The notes below the pieces were generated by a model. The model made no database searches, was not told the origin of the DNA, and was given only the letters and a program-made list of their open reading frames with translations. Both the position numbers and the translations under genes were made by a program. A stretch of DNA of 64,000 bases from Chondrosia reniformis (lineage: Eukaryota; Porifera; Demospongiae; Chondrillida; Chondrillidae), in contig OX359194.1 in the NCBI GenBank assembly GCA_947172415.1, positions 4,526,001-4,590,000 on the forward strand, given 5' to 3'. Below, piece by piece: positions 26,088 to 35,230 of the stretch (position 1 is its first letter; each line of letters starts with the position of its first letter).

Positions 26088-26796
26088 ACTCCCAAAATAA
26101 TCACAATCAGGTATATTAAACGCTACAAGACTTTAGCCACACTGAAATTCTCAACTGCTGCATACAGAGTAGTAGTCTCTACAGATCATATAAGGTTAAA
26201 CGCATGGCCTTCCAATTACCTTTTCACACTTAGTATAGACTAAAGATGATGCATCTGCATGCCATTATCAGCAAAAATTCCAGTCTCATGCAGGGGGTCT
26301 CAGCCAATAATCACCGCAGATTTGACTTGCCTTGAGTGTGAGCTAGGAGTACCGTTGGTTGCTTGCATGCATTCACATAAACAACAGGGTGAGAGACAAT
26401 TTGGTAACTTGCATACAAGGGACATAAAGGCTGGGGCCTTTAATTTATTTTATGAACAATGTCCCTTGTGTGCAAGTTACCAAATTGTCTCTTACCCTGT
26501 TGTTTATGTGAATGCATGCAAGCAACCAACGGTACTCCTAGCTCACACTCAAGGCAAGTCAAATCTGCGGTGATTATTGGCTGAGACCCCCTGCATGAGA
26601 CTGGAATTTTTGCTGATAATGGCATGCAGATGCATCATCTTTAGTCTCTACTAAGTGTGAAAAGGTAATTGGAAGGCCATGCGTTTAACCTTATATGATC
26701 TGTAGAGACTACTACTCTGTATGCAGCAGTTGAGAATTTCAGTGTGGCTAAAGTCTTGTAGCGTTTAATATACCTCATTGTGATTATTTTGGGAGT
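26088..26796. repeat. Giant palindrome with 338-bp arms
   Basis: Arms 26,088-26,425 and 26,459-26,796 are inverted copies with a 33-nt loop. Coordinates sum to 52,884 at both the inner and outer ends, so there is no net indel; only scattered mismatches are seen. Outer ends ACTCCCAAAATAATCAC / GTGATTATTTTGGGAGT. The centre corresponds to the 29-bp hairpin of copies a and b. Equal open frames on both strands are a by-product. Confidence 0.93.
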
Positions 26797-27709
26797 CATT
26801 TGCATCCGTATTATATTATATACCTCAGTGTGATTATCTTGGGAGTCACTTGCATCCGTGTATAAATTTGTAACTTGCACTGTGTAGTACTTGATTGTAT
26901 TTAAACATGCATAATATATAACACTCACTATTCCTACACATGGAAAATTGCAAGTAAAAATATGAACAAAAAACATACGAAGAGAAGACAGAGCTTAAAT
27001 TACCAAAGTTTTAATACGGGGGACTAAACGAATTTCTTTTGCATCAATATAGGGACAATTCTGCCTCAAACTTAACGGAAACATATACAAATACGCTTTA
27101 TCTAACCTTCGCTACAACTCGTTTATTCCGTGGCTCCTTCTCGTAGTAGAGCGTCGACTTGTCATAGCCGTTCTCGAAAGGATGATCTTCTTTAGCAACG
27201 AAGCGATGACGTTTCCGCACCGTCACAAGATTCACAAAATGTGTGTACAGAGCGACATACGAAGGTGTTAGTGACGCATTAGAAGAACATCATAATACAT
27301 CACCAGCTTGCGCAATCGTAACTTTGAATTCTTCCTTATATCTTGATTATTTTACTCATTTAATTAAGCAAAACTTCGCCAGACGTTTCTTATACACATG
27401 TACCATGATATATGTTGATTTCAGAGTTATCTGACAAATTGAAATTTTTTATTAATATAACAAATGGTTTGCATATAAATTTCCCATAGGTTTTCTATAG
27501 TCCTATGGCCTTTTATATGCAGACTTTGTCTTCCGTTTTCTAACAAACGGAGACCTGAATAAAATATCCCTTCTTTTAAAATGAGTTTTACACCCTAAAT
27601 TTTTGATGATATGCCCATTTTGTTTCTAGGTCCTTTCTTGGAGCCATATGAATTATTTAATTAATTATTTATTTATTTAGATTACCTTAGTATATTGTAA
27701 CACCCACTG
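26088..27709 (+). repeat. Copy c of the inverted-repeat element, inserted in array A
   Basis: Shares long blocks with copies a and b, for example CATCAATATAGGGACAATTC near 27,042 and ATTACCTTAGTATATTG at the right end. The left 709 bp is a giant palindrome (26,088-26,796). The part matching the hammerhead-like core of copies a and b is absent. It interrupts an AT-rich linker of the tRNA-like satellite. No coding capacity is recognised. Confidence 0.82.
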
Positions 27710-27963
27710 TATATATATATATATATTGCATATATATGTAGAGTCAAAAGTGAGTGGTATATAAATAGGACTTTATTTACAACATATATTGTGGACCCAC
27801 TTGACCGATGGTGTTACGGATGACATCGTCTGGAAAAAAGGTACGAGCATGCCTTAGTTCAATACAAGGTTGGGTCCTGAAAAAAGAAAAAAGAAAAAAA
27901 GCACACATCTTATACATGTATTATATATCTTATACGTAATATATATTGTATATATCTTATATG
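27710..27963 (+). repeat. tRNA-like satellite, array A, part 2 (one monomer)
   Basis: About one monomer between copy c and the Penelope-like element. Its box B is slightly damaged (TAGTTCAATACAAGG). Confidence 0.85.
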
Positions 27964-28305
27964 CATGAAAAATCTAAGATACCATTTTCCTACATGCTAT
28001 ATGCCTATTCTGTAAAAAGAGCCTATAGGGGAACTAAACCTAAAGAGAGCTTTAGATGAAGATACAGGAGTCTTTTCTTCCTTCTTTTCCCTTCTTTCAT
28101 CTTCTTCTCCACTGGGTCAGACAGCCGTTTCTGGGAATTCCACCCTTCATCAGTGATCCTGGGAGTCTTTGTCTTTTTCTTTATCTTGATCTTCTGTGAA
28201 TCCTTGGCTCTCTATGCTAAATCTAGGGGCCTTATATACACTATTTTGGCGCCAAAAGTTAAATAAGGTGTTAACTAAGACACATGTTGAAATTTAATTT
28301 TATGA
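27964..28305 (-). repeat. 3' pseudo-LTR of the Penelope-like element
   Basis: Direct copy of 31,472-31,813. Visible differences: TATATG versus TAAATG near 27,994, C versus T in stem II of the ribozyme (28,145), and T versus A near 28,287. Contains TATATAAG (28,238-28,231) and a hammerhead (28,111-28,163). Confidence 0.93.
28111..28163 (-). ncRNA. Type I hammerhead ribozyme in 3' pseudo-LTR
   Basis: On the minus strand: helix I strand GGATCA, CTGATGA (28,153-28,147), stem II GGG/CCC with loop TGGAATT, GAAAC (28,131-28,127), GGCT loop, GTC, then TGACCC closing helix I. Cleavage is predicted between 28,120 and 28,119. Helix III is only AC/GU with a 4-nt loop, as in the short hammerheads of retroelements. 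The pair next to the core in stem II is A-A rather than G-C, which may lower activity. Confidence 0.82.
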
Positions 28306-28736
28306 AAGGAATGTAGGTCCAATTAACTTTTATGAATTAATTATAAATCTATTAGTAAACTTGCTTGTACAGGTAAAACAGACTCAGCATAACTATAGAC
28401 AAAAGTAGGACATATTACGTAAGTCTACCCTTAGGTTTTCTAGTAGTAACATTTCTTTGGAGGTGGGGTAACACAATATGGGGTAACACAAGACAGTCCT
28501 TAAGCATATACTAGCTACTTTTTGCTTATACTTGATTCTAACTAGAGGCTGCCGGGATAGGAAGGTTTTAAAGGTTGATTTTAGCTTAAAGTATTTGTAA
28601 CCCTGCTTAATAAGCCTACTGCATAACTGCAAACTTTTAGCCTGAAAACTGGAGAAGTCACTACATATTCTGGAATACCTAATTAGTTGTGAAATAAAGA
28701 CACCATAGGCTGGGGTATTAGGAATATTACTATGGG
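28306..28736 (-). pseudogene. Frameshifted C-terminal tail of the Penelope-like protein
   Basis: Downstream of the stop at 28,737 the protein continues in other frames. By comparison with 54,450-54,778 it encodes about 105 more residues, with SRICSDFSSF and QLCSRLIKQGYKYFKLKSTF, ending near 28,430. A second frameshift lies near 28,512, where this copy has GCTAGTATATG and the other GCTAATATG. No endonuclease domain lies here, which confirms the N-terminal arrangement. The last ~120 bp before the pseudo-LTR is non-coding. Confidence 0.8.
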
Positions 28737-31343
28737 TTAGGGTTGGGGGAAATTTACTATATCAAAGTTAAAGTCCTCTCGCTTATCATATACTTTAGTG
28801 ATAAATTGATTGTTAGTAATGGTTATATCTAAGTCTAAAAAGGGGGATTTTTTAGGGCTGGTATTTGTCTTTTTAAGAATAAGTTCTTTGGGGTAAATAT
28901 CACTAATTGACAGTTCAAAATCCTTGTTGTTAATACATAAAAGGTCATCAATATACCTATAAGTATTGGAAAATTTAATAACTAGGGTGATGTTATCCTT
29001 AAGTAGTCCTTTCATAAACTCATACTCATAGGCAAACAGAAAAAGATTAGCAACTACAGGGGCACAGTCAGTACCCATAGGGATACCTACACATTGCTTA
29101 AATACAGAACCGTCTACACATACATAAATGTTGTCAATAAGGTAATTAAAGAGCTCTACTAAATGAACAGCTGTGACTGCTTTATTGGAGACATTGTTAG
29201 ACCAAAAGGCTTTATCCTGACAGACTTCTATATATTGGGACTTCCTACAGGTATAGGCACTATGAATAAGGTTAGTAATCTTATCTTTAAGTAGGTTATG
29301 GGGGATCGCTGTATATAATGTAGAAAAATCAAAACTAGCTAGCTGGGTTTTTCTAGCGGGTATAGACCTAAGACTATCTAAGACTTCTAGTGAGTTTTCT
29401 ACTATCCAAAAGGCATTAACACCAGTATTCCTATATATACCTAGGCAGTATTCTCTAAAATGTTTGAGAATTAGTCTGAGTGCCGAATTTAGAAATCTAG
29501 AAAGGGGTTTGGTAGTACATTTGTGAGAAGCAGCTATGAATCTGTAGTTGTAAGGGTTCTTATGTAGCTTAGGCATCCAGTAAAAAGAGGGAAGGTTACA
29601 CCAGTCTGGTTTAGGTTCTAAGTTCTCTAGTTTTAAGAAATCTATATGTTTCCTAATTAACTGTTGGGGTTCTACTGTACATTTAGCATAAGTGGAGGTA
29701 CTGCCTAGTTCTTTATTAAGAATTTGTCTATAGTAGGACTTACATATAAATATTATATTATTAGAGGCCTTATCGGCAGGGGCTATAACATACTTATCAT
29801 GTAGGTCTGCTAAGAATTTCTTAATTTTAGGGCAAGTAAGGGTCTTCTTGGCTACTGAGGATTTGGTATACAATTTAGACAGCTTAGAGATCCTATCATT
29901 AATTTTCTTAAGTACAGTATTTTCCCACTCACTAAATACAGAAATAGATACATTTTCTCTACGGGCCCAGGTAATCTTATATTTTCTAAGACCTTCCTTA
30001 CACATTTTTAAAGCAGTTACCCAATTAAAGTTATTAGGTTCTCTAAATTTTGGTCCTTTCTTAAGAAGTTTTCTTAGTTTTGGGTTTCTAACAATACGTA
30101 GGTCACCTGTTAAAACATGGCCTAGGGGCTTGTAAATGAAGGGGGACTTGTGACACTCACATGGTTCTGGTTTTCTAAAGACATCTGACTTAGAGGCTTG
30201 TGAAAAGTTAAATATTTGAGGTGCTATTGGTTGGGTATACTTATATACTACACATGGGGGCTCTTTGTTTTGTATAAAGGGTGGGACAGTTTCTAACACT
30301 AACTTTTGGTTTAAGATGCCTGAGAGGCCTATTTTTTCTACACCTTTATTATGAAACATGATTTTAAGAAACCCTTCTGGACTTGTCGTTTTCGTTGGGT
30401 GTTTGGGAAGGCTGGCTGAAGCGCGTGCTTTAATAACGTCTTTAATCATTAGCATAAGTCTAAGTGGAAAAGGTGTTTCTGGGGTATCGATGAGACATTG
30501 TACCGAGTTTAACAAACGATGAAGGTGTCGAGCTTGTAATGCAAAAGTATCACGTTTAAGTTTGGCTAGAAAGCCCACGTTCTTGTAAAGTGGTAGTCGT
30601 TCTTTGAGCCATTCAGGGTCGAAGGTAGCGTTATTACTACTGCCTGTCGATTTTAGATTGGAGCGCCGATGCCGTTTTTTGTGAGATAAGCGATTAAAAA
30701 GGTTCCATACGATGATTTCTTTTTTAAGTTTCGAAATATTGCCAACGCCTTTAATGTTATCGTTAAGTCCATATGGGTAAATAGAGCAGAGTTCCTTGTA
30801 CCAGAACGCTTCTCTCAGTAGTCTGAGGCTAGTAGAATTAGGTGTCTCAGGTATCTGTTCTATGGGCATAATCAGGGCATCATCAAAACTATGGTTATCA
30901 GAATTAAAGTGATTGTAAAGATACAGTGGCTTAAAACCTTTGGTACTAGTCCTATGGTTGTTCATTCTACTCCTAAGCATCTGAGAGGTTTCTCCTACAT
31001 ACTGTACATCACATTGTTTACAAGTAATAAGATACACAACATTCCTACTCTGGCATCCTAGGGGACCACAAGGGCTACGGACTTGATAGGTCCCGCCAGT
31101 AACTGAACTCTTAAAAGTAGGGCCAGTAACTAAAGAGGGACATGTTTTACACTGCTTATTGCTACACTTCTTAACTAGTGAGGGGCTAGCTTGCCCGCCA
31201 GTAGGCACCCCTCTACCTACAGATGGGGGAGAGTTAGCTAACTTTTCATCACCAGGCACCCTACCTTTACCTAATGACGGGGAGCTTGTTAACCCGGGCG
31301 ACCTCCCAGCCGGTATCCTATCTCTATACTTTGTACTTGTCAT
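28737..31343 (-). CDS. Penelope-like protein: N-terminal GIY-YIG endonuclease plus reverse transcriptase
   Basis: 868 codons from ATG at 31,343. Residues 1-55 are Pro/Ser/Gly-rich. Residues 60-97 are Cys-rich (CSNKQCKTC, then C92 and C97), probably metal binding. Residues 102-195 form the GIY-YIG nuclease: VYLITC, then QYVGETSQMLRSRM (about 114-127), H130 and a Glu in LREAFWYKEL. After a linker come RT motifs: FYWMPKLHKN (587-596), motif A FDFSTLYTAIPH (671-682), motif B GIPMGTDCAPVVANLFL (753-769), catalytic YRYIDDLL (795-802) and FLDLDI. It would nick target DNA and copy its RNA. Domain order matches Naiad-type elements. The frame stops early at NFPQP, losing about 105 C-terminal residues, so function is unlikely. 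Confidence 0.9.
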   Translation of the reverse strand: MTSTKYRDRIPAGRSPGLTSSPSLGKGRVPGDEKLANSPPSVGRGVPTGGQASPSLVKKCSNKQCKTCPSLVTGPTFKSSVTGGTYQVRSPCGPLGCQSRNVVYLITCKQCDVQYVGETSQMLRSRMNNHRTSTKGFKPLYLYNHFNSDNHSFDDALIMPIEQIPETPNSTSLRLLREAFWYKELCSIYPYGLNDNIKGVGNISKLKKEIIVWNLFNRLSHKKRHRRSNLKSTGSSNNATFDPEWLKERLPLYKNVGFLAKLKRDTFALQARHLHRLLNSVQCLIDTPETPFPLRLMLMIKDVIKARASASLPKHPTKTTSPEGFLKIMFHNKGVEKIGLSGILNQKLVLETVPPFIQNKEPPCVVYKYTQPIAPQIFNFSQASKSDVFRKPEPCECHKSPFIYKPLGHVLTGDLRIVRNPKLRKLLKKGPKFREPNNFNWVTALKMCKEGLRKYKITWARRENVSISVFSEWENTVLKKINDRISKLSKLYTKSSVAKKTLTCPKIKKFLADLHDKYVIAPADKASNNIIFICKSYYRQILNKELGSTSTYAKCTVEPQQLIRKHIDFLKLENLEPKPDWCNLPSFYWMPKLHKNPYNYRFIAASHKCTTKPLSRFLNSALRLILKHFREYCLGIYRNTGVNAFWIVENSLEVLDSLRSIPARKTQLASFDFSTLYTAIPHNLLKDKITNLIHSAYTCRKSQYIEVCQDKAFWSNNVSNKAVTAVHLVELFNYLIDNIYVCVDGSVFKQCVGIPMGTDCAPVVANLFLFAYEYEFMKGLLKDNITLVIKFSNTYRYIDDLLCINNKDFELSISDIYPKELILKKTNTSPKKSPFLDLDITITNNQFITKVYDKREDFNFDIVNFPQP

Positions 31344-31471
31344 GATTGGAAATGGGTCAAGGACTAGACAAGCTAGTCCACAAAGACTAAACCTATTACA
31401 TGTAGCCGGGGCTATTTAAAGGCAACAATAGCTCAACAGCCTCCAGGGACTAACAGGAGGCTAAGTAAACA

Positions 31472-31813
31472 CATGAAAAATCTAAGATACCATTTTCCTA
31501 CATGCTAAATGCCTATTCTGTAAAAAGAGCCTATAGGGGAACTAAACCTAAAGAGAGCTTTAGATGAAGATACAGGAGTCTTTTCTTCCTTCTTTTCCCT
31601 TCTTTCATCTTCTTCTCCACTGGGTCAGACAGCCGTTTCTGGGAATTCCACCTTTCATCAGTGATCCTGGGAGTCTTTGTCTTTTTCTTTATCTTGATCT
31701 TCTGTGAATCCTTGGCTCTCTATGCTAAATCTAGGGGCCTTATATACACTATTTTGGCGCCAAAAGTTAAATAAGGTGTTAACTAAGACACATGATGAAA
31801 TTTAATTTTATGA
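31472..31813 (-). repeat. 5' pseudo-LTR of the Penelope-like element
   Basis: Upstream direct repeat. The TATATAAG box (31,746-31,739) lies about 70 bp before the ribozyme, consistent with a promoter whose transcript would carry the hammerhead near its 5' end. The promoter role is inferred. Confidence 0.9.
31619..31671 (-). ncRNA. Type I hammerhead ribozyme in 5' pseudo-LTR
   Basis: Same core as 28,111-28,163: CTGATGA (31,661-31,655), GAAAC (31,639-31,635) and GTC ending at 31,628. One substitution changes stem II from GGG/CCC to AGG/CCC, leaving two good pairs; this copy is probably weaker than the 3' one. Predicted cleavage between 31,628 and 31,627. Confidence 0.75.
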
Positions 31814-34800
31814 TATTATATATTATATATCCTATATATTGCATATATATATGTAGAGTAAAAAGAGAGTGGTATATAAATAGGCCTTCATTTACAACAT
31901 ATATTGTGGAACCCACGTAACCGATGGTGTTACGGATAACATCGTCTGGAAACAAGGTACGAGGATGTCCTGGTTCATTACCATGTTGGGTCCTGAAAAA
32001 GAAAAAAGCATACATAGTATATAAGTATTATATATCTTATATGTAATATATATTATATATATCTTATATGCACATTATATATCTTATATATTGCATATAT
32101 ATGTAGAGTCAAAAGAGAGTGGTATATAAATAGGACATCATTTACAACATTTATTTTGGAACCCACTTGACCGATGGTGTTACGGATAACATCGTCTGGA
32201 AACAAGGTACGAGGATGTCCTGGTTCATTACCATGTTGGGTCCTGAAAAAGAAAAAAGCATACATAGTATATAAGTATTATATATCTTATATGTAATATA
32301 TATTATATATATCTTATATGCACATTATATATCTTATATATTGCATATATATGTATAGTCAAAAGTGAGTGGTATATAAATAGGACATCATTTACAACAT
32401 ATATTTTGGAACCCACGTGACCGATGGTGTTACGGAAAACATCGTCTGGATACAAGGTACGAGGATGCCCTAGTTCAATACCAGGTTGGGTCCTGAAAAA
32501 GAAAAAAAGCCACCAACTTATATGTATTGTATATCTTATATGTAATATATATTGTATATATCTTATATGCATATTATATATCTTATATATTGCATATATA
32601 TGTAGAGTCAAAAGTGAGTGGTATATAAAAAGGACTTCATTTACAAGATATATTGGGGAACCCACATGCCCGATGATGTTACAGATAACATCGTCTACGA
32701 GGATGCCCTGGTTCAATACCAGGTTGAGTCCTGAAAAAAAAAAGAAAAAAGAAAAAAGGCATACATCTTATATATTTATTATATATCCAATATATAATAT
32801 TTATTGTATATATCTTATATGCACATTATATATCTTATATATTGTATATATATGTAGAGTCAAAAGTGAGTGGTATATAAATAGGACTTCATTTACAACA
32901 TATATTGTGGAACCCCCATGACCGATGGTGTTACGGATAACATCGTCTGGATACAAGGTACGAGGATTTCCTGGTTCAATACCAGGTTGGGTCCTGAAAA
33001 AAGAAAAAAAGCATATATAATATATAAGTATTATATATCTTATACGTAATATATATTGTATATATCTTATATGCATATTATAAATCTTATATATTGCACA
33101 TATATGTAGAGTCAAAAGTGAGTGGTATATAAATAGGACTTCATTTACAACATATATTGAGCAACCCACGTAACCGATGGTGTAACGGATAACATGGTCG
33201 TACGAGGATGCCCTTGTTCAATACCAGGTTGGTTCTTGAAAAAAGAAAAAAAGCATACCTTTTATATGCATATTATATATCTTATATATTGCATATATAT
33301 GTAGAGTCAAAAGTGAGTGGCATATAAATAGGACATCATTTACAACATATATTGGGTGACCCACGTGACCGATGGGTTACGGATGACATTGTCTGGATAC
33401 AAGGTACGAGGATGCCCTAGTTCAATACCAGGTTGGGTTCTGAAAAAAGAAAAAAAGGAAAAAAGCAATCAACTTATATAAGTATTATATATCTTATATG
33501 TAATATATGTTGTATATATCTTATATGCATATTATATATCTTATATATTGCATATATATGTAGAGTAAAAAGTGAGTGGTATATAAATAGAATTCATTTA
33601 CAACATATCTTGTGGAACCCACATGACCAATGGTGTTACGGATAACATGGTCGTACGAGGATGGCCTTGGTCAATACCAGGTTGGGTGTTGAAAAAAGAA
33701 AAAAAGCCAACAACGTATATATGTCTTATATATCTTATATGTAATATATATTGTATATATCTTATATGCATATTATACATTTTATATATTGCATATATAT
33801 GCACAATCAAAAGTGAGTGGTATATAAATAGGACTTCATTTACAACATACATTGTGGAACCAATGTTACCGATGATGTTACGGATAACATCGTCGTACGA
33901 GGATACCCTGGATCAATACCAGGTGGGGTCCTGAAAAAAGAAAAAAAGAAAAAAGCATACTTCTTATATATGTATTATATATCTTATATGATACATATAT
34001 TTTATAAATGCATATTATATATCTTATATATTGCATATATATGTAGAGTCAAAAGTGAGTGGTATATAAATAGGCCTTCATTTACAACATATATTGGGTG
34101 ACCCAGGTGACGGATGATGTTACGGATGACATCGTCTGGATACAAGGTACGAGGATGCTCTAGTTCAATACCAGGTTGTGTCAAGGAAAAAAAAAAAAGA
34201 AAGCAACTTATTTATGTATTATATATCTTATATATAATTTACATTGTATATATCTTATATGCATATTATATATCTTTTATATTGCATATATATGTAGAGT
34301 CAAAAGTGAGTGGTATATAATTAAGACTTCATTTAAAACATATATTGCGGATACCACGTGAATGATGGGGTTACGTATAACATCGTCTGGATACAAGGGA
34401 CGAGGATATTCTGGTTCAATACCAGGTTGGGTCCTGAAAAAAGGAAAAAAGATACATCTTATATATATATTATAAATCTTATATGTCATATATATTGTAT
34501 ATATCTTATATGGATATTTTATATATATATGTAGAGTCAAAAGTGAGTGGCATATGAATAGGACCTCATTTACAACATATATCGGGTGACCCAGGTGACC
34601 GATGGTGTTACGGATGACATCTTCTGGTAACAAGGTACGAGGATGCCTTAGTTCAATACAAGGTTGGATCCTGAAAAAAGAAAAAAAGAAAAAAGCACAC
34701 ATCTTATATATGTATTATATATTCTATATGTAAAATATATTGTATATATCCTATATGCACATTATATATCTTATATATTGCATATATATTTAGAGTCAAA

Positions 34801-35185
34801 AGTGAGTGGTATATAAATAGGACTTCATTTACAACATATATTGCGGAAACCACATGACCGATGGTGTTACGGATAACATGGTCGTACGAGGATGCCCTGG
34901 TTCAATGCCAGGTTGAGTCCTGAAAAAAGAAAAAAACCAACAACCTATATATATCTTATATATCTTATATGTAATATATATTGTATATATCTTATACGCA
35001 TATTATATATATATATATACATTGCATATATATGTAGAGTCAAAAGTGTGTGGTATATAAATAGGACTTCATTTACAAGATATATTGGGGGACCCAGGTG
35101 ACCGATGGTGTTACGGATGACATCGTCTGGATACAAGGTAAGAGGATGCCGTGGTTCAATACCGGGTTGGATCCTTAAAAACGAA
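31814..35185 (+). repeat. tRNA-like satellite, array A, part 3
   Basis: About 13 monomers on the plus strand, long and short forms mixed. The first two (about 31,810-32,280) share the damaged T arm GGTTCATTACCATG, a one-monomer duplication. No other element is seen. Confidence 0.9.
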
Positions 35186-35230
35186 AAAAGAAAAAGCATA
35201 TATACATATAAGATATATAATACATATTTA
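35186..35230. other. Tail-to-tail inversion junction between the two tRNA-like arrays
   Basis: A plus-strand monomer ends in GAAAAAAGAAAAAG. About 45 bp of AT linker follows, then TGTGCTTTTTTCC, the tail of a minus-strand monomer. From here to the window end all monomers read on the minus strand. Confidence 0.9.

Larger units (their letters stand above)
27964..31813 (-). mobile_element. Penelope-like retroelement (Naiad-like), nearly complete
   Basis: A 3.85-kb element on the minus strand with direct 342-bp pseudo-LTRs (27,964-28,305 and 31,472-31,813, offset 3,508) around one long reading frame. The pseudo-LTRs differ at only three positions that I can see, so the insertion is young. The N-terminal position of the GIY-YIG domain matches the Naiad/Chlamys branch; canonical Penelope has it at the C-terminus. 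Each pseudo-LTR has a TATATAAG box and a hammerhead ribozyme. The frame is broken near its 3' end, so this copy is probably defective. It sits inside the tRNA-like satellite. Confidence 0.9.

Noticed and set aside
26259-26625. Two near-identical proteins on opposite strands (MPLSAKIPVSCRGSQ)
   Set aside because: Direct by-product of the 338-bp palindrome arms; no family features.
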